Notes: generated from the letters alone by a model not told the origin. DNA of 17,802 nt from Promethearchaeota archaeon (GCA_030620005.1 JAUXAJ010000076.1:1-17802); one strand, 5' to 3'; counted from the stretch's first letter, positions 1 through 7,551 are shown. Made by a program: numbers and translations.

Positions 1-1683
1 GGAAAAAATGAAGCTGGAAAAACTGCAATATTAGAAGCGTTAGAAGACTTAAATATAAATAAACAAATAAGAGAAGATGCAATCCCAATTTCAAATGCAA
101 AATTAAAACCCCTAATAAGTTTATGGATTATTCTTGAAAAAGAAGAGCTTAATATCTTAGAAAAAGAATTTAGTTTAGAAGCAGTAGAGGATGAGGTTGA
201 ACTTATATATTTTAAGGAATATCCTGCCAGAAATTTTATTTCAGATGAGTATTATAATACTTTTAAAATCAAGGATGTTGATTACCATTTTAAAAAACAA
301 ACTTTTCAGAGTTTAATTGACGATTGGAATTCAACCCTTCCTGAATCTCCAATAACGGAAAAACACTTTAAAAAATTAAAAGTTTTAGATAATTTCATTA
401 ATAATTTTAAGATAGATCCTAATTTGACTGAACCACAAAAGCAGAAATTAGGGCATTTAATACCCAATTTCAAGAATAAACTAAAAGGGATAAAGGATTT
501 TTGGATAAAAGTAAATAATTTTATAAAAGAAAATTTTATTCCGAATTTCATTCTATTTCAAACGTTCGAAGATATATTTCCAAGTGAAATTGCCATCGCT
601 GAAGCCCCAAAAAATGAGCTTATTAAGGATCTAGCGTTAGTCAGCGATTTAAATTTTGAATTGATTCAACCAGATTCTGATCCTCGAAGGAGAAAAAAAC
701 ACGAGGAAAAAGTAAATATTAAATTTACAGACGAATACAAATTATTTTGGACGCAAGATCGTGCAGAATTAGTGATAGATTGGGATTCAAATAATTTATA
801 CTTCTGGATAAAAGAAAACGATGAACTTTACCCACCTAAGATGAGGAGTAAGGGAAAGCAATGGCATTTAGCCTTCTATACTAGAGTTACTGCAAGATCA
901 ATAGAAACTAAGAATAATATTATTTTAATTGATGAACCAGGCTTATTTCTACATGCTAAAGCTCAAAAAGATATCTTGAAAAAACTTGATGATATCTGTG
1001 AGAGAGGGCAATTGGTCTATACTACCCACTCACCGTATCTAATACCAGCAAATTCCTTAGATAGAGTTAGATTGGTGATAAAGGACGATAATAACGGGAC
1101 TATAATTAAAAAAGTTACTGCCAATGCAGATAAAGAGACTTTAACACCTATATTTACTGCTATTGGTGAAGACCTAAGTGTAGGGATAAGAACAGATAAA
1201 AAAAATAGCGTTGTCGTCGAGGGATTTTCAGACTTTTTGTGGTTAAAAGCATGGGTTAAGATATTGGATGTGCAAACTGAACCAAATTTTGTTCCCGCTG
1301 TAGGAGCAAGTAATACAGTTCATGTAGGAGCTATATTATTTGGTTGGGGTCTTGATCCTTTCTTTTTGTTGGATAATGATAAAGCAGGAAAGAGGGCAAA
1401 GAAAAAATTGATGAAAAAACTTGGAATTGAAGAGAAAAACATATATCTGATTCCTGAATCTCAAGAAGGAGAAATTGAAAATCTATTTTCTTCTAATGAT
1501 TTTGAAAAGCATGCAAATTGGAAAAACAATCGACTAAGTAAAACTATTTTAGCAACTCTTTTTCTTGAAAAAATTGAAAGACAGGATCTAAAAAAAGAGG
1601 ATTTAGATAATGAAAGCATTGATAATTTTAAATCTGTTATAGATAACTTATTAAACATGGTTAATAATATAAACGGGATTTAA
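1..1683 (+). CDS. OLD-family ATPase with TOPRIM nuclease domain (5' end outside window)
   Basis: The reading frame is open from base 1, so the gene starts upstream of the window and 560 codons are visible. The TTG at 424 is an internal codon, not the start. Visible motifs in order: Walker A (GKNEAGKTA) at visible residues 1-9; an ABC/OLD signature-like RSKGKQW at 282-288; Walker B (IILIDEPG, D311/E312); a switch histidine in TTHSPYL (H343). A TOPRIM domain follows, with its acidic glutamate in VVVEGFSD (E407) and the DxD pair in LLDNDKAG (D458, D460). Proteins of this build (OLD, GajA) are ATP-regulated DNA nucleases, often in anti-phage defence. No UvrD-like GajB partner follows, so a class 1 (stand-alone) OLD or another pairing is more likely than Gabija. 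The family call is firm; target and partner are unknown. Confidence 0.9.
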   Translation, partial: GKNEAGKTAILEALEDLNINKQIREDAIPISNAKLKPLISLWIILEKEELNILEKEFSLEAVEDEVELIYFKEYPARNFISDEYYNTFKIKDVDYHFKKQTFQSLIDDWNSTLPESPITEKHFKKLKVLDNFINNFKIDPNLTEPQKQKLGHLIPNFKNKLKGIKDFWIKVNNFIKENFIPNFILFQTFEDIFPSEIAIAEAPKNELIKDLALVSDLNFELIQPDSDPRRRKKHEEKVNIKFTDEYKLFWTQDRAELVIDWDSNNLYFWIKENDELYPPKMRSKGKQWHLAFYTRVTARSIETKNNIILIDEPGLFLHAKAQKDILKKLDDICERGQLVYTTHSPYLIPANSLDRVRLVIKDDNNGTIIKKVTANADKETLTPIFTAIGEDLSVGIRTDKKNSVVVEGFSDFLWLKAWVKILDVQTEPNFVPAVGASNTVHVGAILFGWGLDPFFLLDNDKAGKRAKKKLMKKLGIEEKNIYLIPESQEGEIENLFSSNDFEKHANWKNNRLSKTILATLFLEKIERQDLKKEDLDNESIDNFKSVIDNLLNMVNNINGI

Positions 1684-1685
1684 AA

Positions 1686-1694
1686 AAGATTTTT
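1686..1694 (+). terminator. T-rich terminator after the OLD nuclease gene
   Basis: A run of six T (GATTTTTTC) lies just after the TAA stop, as expected for an archaeal poly-U terminator. More T tracts follow at about 1785-1822. There is no hairpin. Confidence 0.4.
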
Positions 1695-1874
1695 TCATAA
1701 AATATTGATGTGCCAATTGACGGGATTTACTACCTTCATACCTTTATTTTTATAAGACGATTTCCTTTAATCTAAACGAGCGAGATTTTTATTTTTTCCT
1801 TTTTTCTAAAGTTTTTTCGGTAAGTAATACTGATTACATAACTGTCAAAAGGATTTATTATCTGTTTTAAACGC

Positions 1875-1891
1875 ATTTCTTGAGAAGAAAT
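1875..1891. repeat. Stem-loop in the leader of the 1920 gene
   Basis: The arms ATTTCTT and AAGAAAT are perfectly complementary across a GAG loop. The structure sits 14 bases before the ribosome binding site of the 1920 gene. A possible TATA box (TTTATTAT, about 1853-1860) would start RNA near 1885, so the repeat may be an operator at the start site or a small leader hairpin. Confidence 0.4.
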
Positions 1892-1904
1892 TAGACGATT
1901 ACAG

Positions 1905-1913
1905 AAAGGAGGG
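1905..1913 (+). promoter_or_regulatory. Strong Shine-Dalgarno site deciding a TTG start
   Basis: AAAGGAGGG lies six bases before the TTG at 1920 and fixes that codon as the start of the following gene. Confidence 0.75.
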
Positions 1914-1919
1914 AACGAC

Positions 1920-2405
1920 TTGAGCGAGAAAAATTTTAAGGAAGCGTTATTATCGTTGGAAAAAATTGCTAGATCAACTGGAAAAGAAAAAGAGGTTATT
2001 TTTGAACTTAAAAAAAAGCATGGTGTCACGATTGGTGAAAAAGAAATCAAAGGTTTGACATGTGATAAAATATTCATAACGATAATAAGACCGTTTAATG
2101 TGAAAAGCTACATGATGAAAAAAAATAATCTTGAATCCGAATTATCGGAGGCATTAACGGAGAAATTAACGGATATAATCAAGATTAATGGTCTGCTGTA
2201 TTTTAAATGTCCAGAAAAAGTTGTACAATGGCGCGCGTACGACGAGATTTTTGAGAGAATGAAAGCAATGCTCGGAGAAGATTACGAAAAATTGACTGGG
2301 GAACAATGGGTTGAGTTAAAGAAAAAAAAAGAATGGAAAGAGGCTTTAATTCAAGTTACGAGAGAAATTATTGCGCAGAAGATCGTGATCGAAAAGAATA
2401 GGTGA
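1920..2405 (+). CDS. Hypothetical lysine/glutamate-rich protein, 161 aa
   Basis: I do not recognise this family. The gene starts with TTG behind a very strong ribosome binding site, and codon use looks genuine. The product is highly charged and predicted soluble, with no signal peptide or membrane segment. Its N-terminal third is helical, with alternating Lys and Glu; a short hydrophobic strand-like stretch (KIFITIIRPF) follows, and the C-terminal half is again mostly helical. It lies 236 bases after the OLD nuclease gene, on the same strand but behind its own probable promoter and leader. The next gene starts about 80 bases downstream on the same strand. The setting suggests accessory or defence content, but nothing in the sequence gives a function. 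Confidence 0.7.
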   Translation: MSEKNFKEALLSLEKIARSTGKEKEVIFELKKKHGVTIGEKEIKGLTCDKIFITIIRPFNVKSYMMKKNNLESELSEALTEKLTDIIKINGLLYFKCPEKVVQWRAYDEIFERMKAMLGEDYEKLTGEQWVELKKKKEWKEALIQVTREIIAQKIVIEKNR

Positions 2406-2409
2406 CCAC

Positions 2410-2484
2410 TTGGAAAAAAGCGAGTTAACGACAAAAAAAACGTATTTTTTATACATTAATTGGAAAGATATAGTATGGAGGTAA
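2410..2484 (+). CDS. Possible 24-codon linking ORF
   Basis: A TTG at 2410 follows an AGGTGA sequence that overlaps the TGA stop of the upstream gene. The frame runs 24 codons to a TAA at 2482-2484, which lies inside the ribosome binding site of the next gene. The layout would suit translational coupling from the 1920 gene to the 2487 gene. The peptide resembles nothing I know, and the ORF may be chance. Confidence 0.25.
   Translation: MEKSELTTKKTYFLYINWKDIVWR
2477..2482 (+). promoter_or_regulatory. Shine-Dalgarno site deciding the ATG at 2487
   Basis: GGAGGT precedes the ATG at 2487 by four bases. The in-frame TTG at 2460 has no such site, so the ATG is the better start. Confidence 0.7.
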
Positions 2485-2486
2485 AA

Positions 2487-2738
2487 ATGACGGATATTAG
2501 GTTAAGAGGAATGGAACAGGAAGTAGAAGAGAAAGAAGTAAACGAGAAAAGAAACGAAGACAACGACTTTAATAAGGGGATTCAGATGATATTGTACGTT
2601 CCCCTACTTAACCATTCTTTTTACGAGTGGATTTCTAAGAAGTTAGGAATCCCCATAGTTGCTAGTTTTCGAGCCACCACGCTACTTAATCCTTTTAAGA
2701 TTAAAAACGGAGGGACTAAAACTAGTGGTAATTTATAG
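2487..2738 (+). CDS. Hypothetical protein, 83 aa
   Basis: I do not recognise this protein. The start at ATG 2487 is chosen for its GGAGGT site; the longer version from TTG 2460 would add nine residues. The first 30 residues are strongly charged (EVEEKEVNEKRNEDND) and probably coiled or disordered. A more hydrophobic part with aromatic residues (LYVPLLNHSFYEWISKKLG) follows, and the tail is rich in Lys, Gly and Thr. There is no signal peptide or clear membrane helix. It lies on the same strand as the 1920 gene and may be cotranscribed with it. It could be a small toxin- or antitoxin-like protein or the remains of a larger gene; neither can be shown from the sequence. Confidence 0.5.
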   Translation: MTDIRLRGMEQEVEEKEVNEKRNEDNDFNKGIQMILYVPLLNHSFYEWISKKLGIPIVASFRATTLLNPFKIKNGGTKTSGNL

Positions 2739-2838
2739 AACGATAAGAGTACCAGAAGATTTTTTCGTCAGCATCCTATTCAATCATTAGTGGTGGCAAG
2801 GTGATTTTTGAAGTTAGCCTTATCAATATAATTCATGG

Positions 2839-3318
2839 TTACGATATTCCCAGTTTAGTAATAATTTCTCTCTGATTACTGTTATTAAGCCTTTTCAATA
2901 TTTCTTCTTTGAATACTATTTTTGCCACCGGATCTCCTATTTCAGATAGTCTTTTTAACAACGGAAAGGATAGGTTACTATGTAGCAATTCCGTATTGTA
3001 ATCATTTTCAGCAAACGCTTGAAGGGACGAACAATGCGCTTTAAATTCTTCCTCGGGTTCAATTTTAAAAACAGAGGGTTCTACGCCTTCTAGTTTTGTA
3101 CTGTAACTCTCTGCTTTTTCGTCCACGGAAGTGTATTGCATTTCTTCGACGACTTTTTGAACTTGCCGTTGATAATCCAAGACATCGTCTCCCGTTATTT
3201 CTTTGAGAAGCAAGTATTTACACTGTCGAAACGGTTTACCGCCTACATATATCTCGGTTTCCCCGTTTTCCAGTCTTAATTTTAAAAATACATTAACCCA
3301 AAATTCGTTTTCAACCAT
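2839..3318 (-). CDS. Asgard-type protein resembling the N-terminal module of LRR proteins
   Basis: This 159-residue product matches a pattern I recall from Lokiarchaeal proteins, in which an N-terminal module precedes leucine-rich repeats. The N-terminal part has LENGETEIYVGGKPFRQCKYL. The second half has EEEFKAHCSSLQAFAENDYN, then TELLHSNLSFPLLKRLSEIG and DPVAKIVFKEEILKRL. No leucine-rich repeats follow: the frame ends at a TAA soon after the module, so this is a stand-alone or shortened version. It is predicted soluble, with two cysteines. The ATG has no clear ribosome binding site; an AT-rich TTTAATATAT stretch lies close upstream. The function of the module is unknown. The family resemblance is from memory and needs a profile search. 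Confidence 0.65.
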   Translation of the reverse strand: MVENEFWVNVFLKLRLENGETEIYVGGKPFRQCKYLLLKEITGDDVLDYQRQVQKVVEEMQYTSVDEKAESYSTKLEGVEPSVFKIEPEEEFKAHCSSLQAFAENDYNTELLHSNLSFPLLKRLSEIGDPVAKIVFKEEILKRLNNSNQREIITKLGIS

Positions 3319-3699
3319 CTTGTTCTGATATATTAAAGGAAATTTACCAATATAAATTTTTGCCTACTTCTATCGCTTTATCAATAAAAAAAGGCTTTTG
3401 CAAACTTAAAGACATAAAAATTTTAAAATATGATAAAAATTTCTGGATTAGAACAATGATATTAAATATCTGCTCTTTTCCTTAAAAAACAAGATTGAAG
3501 TCGCTTCCAGACTCCATCGGAAACTCTTTTGTCGTTTTTTTCTAAGTTTTACATTTAGGGAAAAACACGAAATGTTAAACTTGATGGAATGTCTAATCTC
3601 ATTATCTTTATTAAGGGTATGATTATCGAAATTTAATACAAGAATGAGAAGATCCGCTCAATTGACTCGCTCGTTAGAAAAATCCACAATCTCGGCAAT
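3319..3699. other. Intergenic region between TFB and the 2839-3318 gene
   Basis: This 381-base stretch holds no convincing gene. It contains a near-perfect inverted repeat (3544-3582) and a 23-codon minus-strand ORF (3344-3415) described separately. The rest is AT-rich, with no tRNA-like fold that I can see. Confidence 0.5.
3544..3582. repeat. 13-base inverted repeat (stem-loop)
   Basis: The arms AAGTTTTACATTT (3544-3556) and AAATGTTAAACTT (3570-3582) are complementary at 12 of 13 positions across a 13-base spacer. The repeat lies about 120 bases past the end of the TFB gene. No T tract follows on either strand, so it is not an obvious terminator. It could be a structured RNA, a regulator site or the end of a lost element. 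Confidence 0.5.
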
Positions 3700-4629
3700 T
3701 CAATCAATATATTTCACAATATCCTTGATTCGGCTTCTTAGAGTTACTTCAGTAATTTTTGCGATTCCGGCAATTTCAGCTTGAGTTCTACGATCTGACA
3801 TATCCGCGGACGATTTAGCAGCAATATATATTGCTGACGCCGCAAGATCTCTTGGATCCTTTCCATTAGAACTAAGACCATTCTTTTTAGCTCTGAATAG
3901 CATGCTAACTGCGCTTTTTTGAACGGGCATTGGAAGATTGAGGTCATTCCCAAAACGATAAACTAAGTGCAGGGATGTGATAGGTTTATACTTTAAACCA
4001 AGAATTGGAAAAACTTCTTTTATAATCATTCCAAGCGCTCGATGAACGGTTCTTCTAGAGACGAGCTCGCTATCGCAGACCTCGTCAAGTATTCTTGGTA
4101 ATTCGTGAATTCTTATTGCCGCATATAGCGATGCTGTGATGAAGCCTATGATTGTTCTGCCCATCGTCAACTTCAATTTAGCACATTCGACATATATATT
4201 CCACGCAGTTTCTTTAATATGTTGGGGAATATTTAATTTGGAACAAAGAGCGACTAAATTAGGTTTTGCTTCCCAATAATTTCTTTCAAGACTGGAGATT
4301 AATGAATTTTGTATTTTATCCAATCTTTTATATAATATCTTGCCTTTGGCACCCATCAAATTACCTTTTGAATCCCTGCGATCTTTGCCAATAACAGTAC
4401 GGGGGCCTACATCCCTCCATTTCTTTTCTGTTCTCCTCCTCTTGTTAAATTCGTCGATTGTGTAAGCTCTTCTCTCGTAACTTACTAAATCTCTCTCAAT
4501 TACGGTACCACAATTAACACAAACGCGATTACCGTCTTTTGAATTAATCTCAGGATTTCTACAGCATGTTTTATTATCCTTATCCATTTCAAGATAATTT
4601 CTTGATCTTTCGTTAAATTTTTTATTCAT
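3700..4629 (-). CDS. tfb: Transcription initiation factor IIB (TFB)
   Basis: TFB bridges TBP at the TATA box to RNA polymerase. The 309-residue product has the full layout: an N-terminal zinc ribbon (about 20-45), the B-reader/linker with ERRAYTIDEFNKRRRTEKKW then RDVGPRTVIG (about 50-82), and two cyclin-like repeats (about 105-195 and 205-305). The second repeat carries DPRDLAASAIYIAAK and a helix-turn-helix-like end (RRTQAEIAGIAKITEVTLRSR). The ERRAYT and GPRTVIG forms are what I recall from Asgard TFBs. The zinc ribbon is odd: the second knuckle is a normal CVNCG (C37, C40), but the first reads CCRN, with adjacent cysteines at 22 and 23 and Asn where the second ligand is expected. Asgard genomes usually carry several TFBs, so this may be one paralogue. 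Confidence 0.95.
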   Translation of the reverse strand: MNKKFNERSRNYLEMDKDNKTCCRNPEINSKDGNRVCVNCGTVIERDLVSYERRAYTIDEFNKRRRTEKKWRDVGPRTVIGKDRRDSKGNLMGAKGKILYKRLDKIQNSLISSLERNYWEAKPNLVALCSKLNIPQHIKETAWNIYVECAKLKLTMGRTIIGFITASLYAAIRIHELPRILDEVCDSELVSRRTVHRALGMIIKEVFPILGLKYKPITSLHLVYRFGNDLNLPMPVQKSAVSMLFRAKKNGLSSNGKDPRDLAASAIYIAAKSSADMSDRRTQAEIAGIAKITEVTLRSRIKDIVKYID

Positions 4630-4710
4630 GATGAATGCATCACACCCTAATTAGCTAATGTGAAATGTAAAAGTCGAAAAATTTCGCTTTATGAAATATT
4701 CTTTCATCAG

Positions 4711-4726
4711 ATATTTAAATTTTGTT
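4711..4726 (-). promoter_or_regulatory. Candidate TATA/BRE promoter of the TFB gene
   Basis: Read on the minus strand, ACAAAATTTAAATAT combines an A-rich BRE-like part with a TTTAAATA box. RNA would start near 4690, giving a leader of about 60 bases before the ATG at 4629. The site abuts the end of the neighbouring oxidoreductase gene. Confidence 0.45.
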
Positions 4727-4727
4727 A

Positions 4728-5333
4728 TTATTTAATTTCTTCATTTATCATCTTTTTTTTTGAATAACCAATGGGTACGATGTATAGAGGGTCAAGATTT
4801 TCCGGAAGTTTTAAAACTCGCTTTAATTTCTCATCTTCGAACGCACCAATAGGAACTGAGACTAAACCTAGTGCAATGGCTTCTAAATGAATGTTTTGGG
4901 CGCAATGGCCTACTTCAATGAACACGTATCTCGTTGCCCTTTCACCGTATCTCTCACTTGTCCTGGAAAACGCTGCGCATATTATAATATTTAAAGGAGC
5001 CTTACAAATAAATCCTTGATTCCACGAGGTTCTAGCTACCTCATCGCAAATATCTCCTTCAATTTCCAATTCTAACGAGTGTTTCAAGATATTATAGTGA
5101 TACATTCCTTTACCTTTCAAGAGCACGAAAAGCTCTAGTGGATATGTTGCACCCGCAGAGGGTACTGTTCTTTTTCGACGACCTTTTTTACCTTGTCCCG
5201 CCCATAAAAGTTGAGAGATTTTTTCGAGCTCTACTTCTTTTTTTCCATACTTTCTCACGCTCTCGCGTTCCAAAATGCATTTTTCAAGACTTTTTTTCCC
5301 TTTTATAGTTGGTTTAGGCAATTGAATTTCCAT
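4728..5333 (-). CDS. SagB-type nitroreductase-fold FMN oxidoreductase
   Basis: The 201-residue length and motifs fit the SagB/ThcOx branch of the nitroreductase family, small homodimeric FMN enzymes. Visible in order: RESVRKYG (23-30, FMN phosphate region), ISQLLWAGQG (39-48), the hallmark VPSAGATYPLELFVL (57-71), YHYNILKHSLEL (78-89), RTSERYGERATRYVFIEVGH (124-143), AQNIHLEAIALGL, and GAFEDEKLKRVLKLP followed by PLYIVPIGY. In peptide-modifying gene clusters such enzymes oxidise azolines, but no cyclodehydratase or precursor peptide is nearby, so a general redox role on an unknown substrate is more likely. A TATATATA box is centred about 28 bases before the ATG, so the mRNA is probably leaderless. 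It is divergent from the 5423 gene. Confidence 0.92.
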   Translation of the reverse strand: MEIQLPKPTIKGKKSLEKCILERESVRKYGKKEVELEKISQLLWAGQGKKGRRKRTVPSAGATYPLELFVLLKGKGMYHYNILKHSLELEIEGDICDEVARTSWNQGFICKAPLNIIICAAFSRTSERYGERATRYVFIEVGHCAQNIHLEAIALGLVSVPIGAFEDEKLKRVLKLPENLDPLYIVPIGYSKKKMINEEIK

Positions 5334-5422
5334 TTAATCACATCTTAATCGTATTTTTATATATAAAATTTATTTCTTGTTCAATAAATACTTTTATTTC
5401 TAATAAAAAATAATGAATTACC
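5334..5422. promoter_or_regulatory. Divergent promoter region with two leaderless-type TATA boxes
   Basis: On the minus strand a TATATATA box (5358-5365) is centred about 28 bases before the oxidoreductase ATG. On the plus strand a TTTTATTT box (about 5392-5399) is centred about 28 bases before the ATG at 5423. Both spacings are those of leaderless archaeal transcripts, and neither gene shows a clear Shine-Dalgarno site. Confidence 0.6.
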
Positions 5423-5782
5423 ATGAGTTCAAAAATTGAATTAGAGTTGTTCCAAAAGTGGCAAGATCTAAACGAAAAAGTGGGCGCCTCTTTTGGTCAA
5501 TTTGATTTCGAAACTATTAAGAAGATCAGAAAGGAACAGAGAGCAATCGAAGATCAGGTGTATGTTCTACTCTTGGAAAGCGCTCCTGAAAACATTAAAA
5601 AGTATTTACCAGAAGATTGTGGAGAAATGGAAATTGGATACAACTTTAAGGATAAAGTTTTTTATTATCTGATGGCGGATCCAGACCAAGAAGAAAATGA
5701 TGATGCACCTATTATAGTACTAGCCATTACAATCGACACAAATAGAAAGGTAGAAATTATCCGTGATTTTAAAGCTGAATAA
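5423..5782 (+). CDS. Hypothetical acidic protein, 119 aa
   Basis: I cannot name this family. The protein is soluble and acidic. Its N-terminal half is helical (FQKWQDLNEKVG, FETIKKIRKEQRAIEDQVYV). The C-terminal half looks like a small beta structure: MEIGYNFKDKVFYYLM, then an acidic turn (DPDQEENDDAP), then IIVLAITIDTNRKVEII. It has one cysteine and no membrane segment. A TATA-like box at leaderless distance precedes it, and two small hairpins follow its stop codon. It is divergent from the SagB-type oxidoreductase, which may mean shared control but does not show a shared function. Confidence 0.75.
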   Translation: MSSKIELELFQKWQDLNEKVGASFGQFDFETIKKIRKEQRAIEDQVYVLLLESAPENIKKYLPEDCGEMEIGYNFKDKVFYYLMADPDQEENDDAPIIVLAITIDTNRKVEIIRDFKAE

Positions 5783-5783
5783 T

Positions 5784-5867
5784 TTGAGTGTTATCGTTAC
5801 TACTCAAGAATACGCTATTGCGTAATTGATGAAAAACTCTTAAAGTAAAAAAATTAAAAAAAAAAAA
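5784..5867. terminator. Convergent terminator region: two hairpins and an A/T tract
   Basis: Right after the plus-strand stop, TTGAGT (5784-5789) pairs with ACTCAA (5802-5807), and TACGC (5811-5815) pairs with GCGTA (5820-5824). The A tract at 5845-5867 becomes a long U tract in RNA from the acyl-CoA dehydrogenase gene, whose stop is at 5884-5886. The region probably ends transcripts from both sides. Confidence 0.6.
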
Positions 5868-5883
5868 TTCTTCTTATATTAAG

Positions 5884-7461
5884 TTAAAATTTATCAGAAT
5901 CCTGATACCATTCTGGAAACCATTGGTAATATTTTTTTGGAAATGCTTTCTTCAAGCCTTCGTAAGTAGCTTTTACTAGAACAATTTTTCCTTGTCGGTC
6001 ACGGTGTGTTACAACTAGCCGTTTATCTTCAAGAACTTCGAAAACCTTTCTCAAGGTTGCTCGGCCACCACCTATGTCGTCTCTTACGTCGTCAGGAGTC
6101 ATGTAGAGTCCTGGATTTACTTTGTAGTCGTGAGCAATTACCATTAATACATTTTCTTCGTTAACTTCCAATCCTTTGAACTGAGATTCTCTCTTAGAAA
6201 TGATAGGTGCATTAACTTCGTCGTTCCATCTGAGCCGTATGTCGTCTTTACTCGCAGCAAGCATGGCTGAAAAGCGATAGATTATCATCTTTTGGACTTC
6301 TGACGTTCCGGCCACGATTTCTCCAATCTTAGTCTCTCTCAAAGACCTTTCGATAGGATAAAATTTTGTCAAACCGTCACCACCTAATATCTGAATAGCC
6401 TTAAGTGCGATTTCCCTTCCGTATTCAGTGCTTACCAATTTTGCTATAGAAGCATCTATCATTGGCTCTAACCCGTCATCTATTTGCTTTGCGCAATTGT
6501 AAGAAAATAACCTTGCGAGTTTAAATCTTACTATTATATCGGCAATTTCATTTTGTATTCCCGGAAATTGATTGGTCGTTCGTCTAAACTGAACCCTTCG
6601 CTTAGTAAAGTAAAAAAGAAAATCAATAATATCTTCACACATGCCACCAAAAACGGCAGCCCCGATAAGGCGTTCAAAATTTAAACCAGACATCATCACG
6701 TTCCATCCTTTTCCAATTGCTCCGACACGATTTTCGTCTGGAATCCTAACATTATCGAAATCGATGTATCCATTTCCTAGATTAAATTAATTATTTATTC
6801 TTTTAGGCACGTTATCGAATCCTATTAATGTGTTGATCTTTTCCAGCGAAAAACCGGGAGTACCTTTTTCCACCAAAAAAGAAGTGATGTGCCCATATTG
6901 CTTGCGAACTGCGAGATCGTCGCTTGTTTTTGCGTATATAAAATACCGATCAGAAACACCTGCTCCTGTTATGAATCTTTTTTTACCATTAATAACCCAT
7001 TCATCTCCATCTTTCTCTGCCGTGGTCATCACATTAGCAGCGTCAGAACCCGCAAACGGTTCGGTTATGCATAACGCTCCTAACTGTTCTCCAGAAGCCA
7101 CTTTAGGAAGCCATTTTTGTTTTTGTTCTTCTGTTCCATATTTTAATAATTGTTCCAAACCTGCCAACATGCTCACGGTAAACACGTGTCCAAGCGCATA
7201 CAAGCGACCTAATTGTTCTGCTACTATACAACTTCCCGTTGCTCCTAATTCAAGACCTCCGTATTCTTTAGGAACGCCGACGCCGAAATAACCTTCTTTA
7301 GCTACTTTTTTTACTAATGGCCAAGGAAATTCTTTATTCCAAAAATATTTCTCTGCTTCTTCATAACGATCGTCGACAAATTGTCGCACCTTTGCGTGGA
7401 TAGACTTTTGGTTTTCTGTCCACCACCAAAAATATTGTTCACTCATAATTTGTTCACTCAA
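5884..7461 (-). pseudogene. Acyl-CoA dehydrogenase gene interrupted by an in-frame TAA, with a winged-helix-like tail
   Basis: Acyl-CoA dehydrogenases are FAD enzymes that form the alpha-beta double bond of acyl-CoAs. The N-terminal piece (7461-6787) holds the family signature ITEPFAGSDAA and WVINGKKRFITGAG. The C-terminal piece holds the helical domain (SGLNFERLIGAAVFG, QILGGDGLTKFYPIERSLRE, IVAGTSEVQKMIIYR). Both share one frame; the codons between them (6786-6700) still read as family sequence (GYIDFDNVRIPDENRVG), so a single TAA at 6787-6789 breaks the gene. The Glu in NFERL and Ala at the usual EGT position suggest the isovaleryl-CoA type of catalytic base. About 110 extra residues after the enzyme domain look like a winged helix. 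The TTG at 7461 lies within 20 bases of a TATA box (7476-7483), so the ATG at 7446 is the likelier start. Possible causes are true decay, readthrough or a sequencing error. Annotators may list it as two genes, 6787-7461 and 5884-6699. Confidence 0.88.
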
Positions 7462-7551
7462 ATTTTTCTTTAAAAATTTATAATAGTTAATTCTTATTCA
7501 TTTTAAATCTTTCTTCAAAAATACTTAGGTAATAATAACTCAGAATTAATT

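Noticed and set aside
424..426. TTG at 424 as the start of the OLD nuclease.
   Set aside because: The same frame is open from base 1 and holds the Walker A motif there.
1..2738. Gabija system (GajA plus GajB).
   Set aside because: No UvrD-like helicase follows the OLD protein; the next two products are far too small.
5811..5824. Small hairpins after the 5423 gene as a non-coding RNA.
   Set aside because: Their place between convergent stop codons next to an A/T tract is better explained as a terminator region.
6830..7291. 153-codon plus-strand ORF opposite the acyl-CoA dehydrogenase.
   Set aside because: It is antisense to strongly conserved coding sequence, and its composition is that of a mirrored gene, not a protein family.
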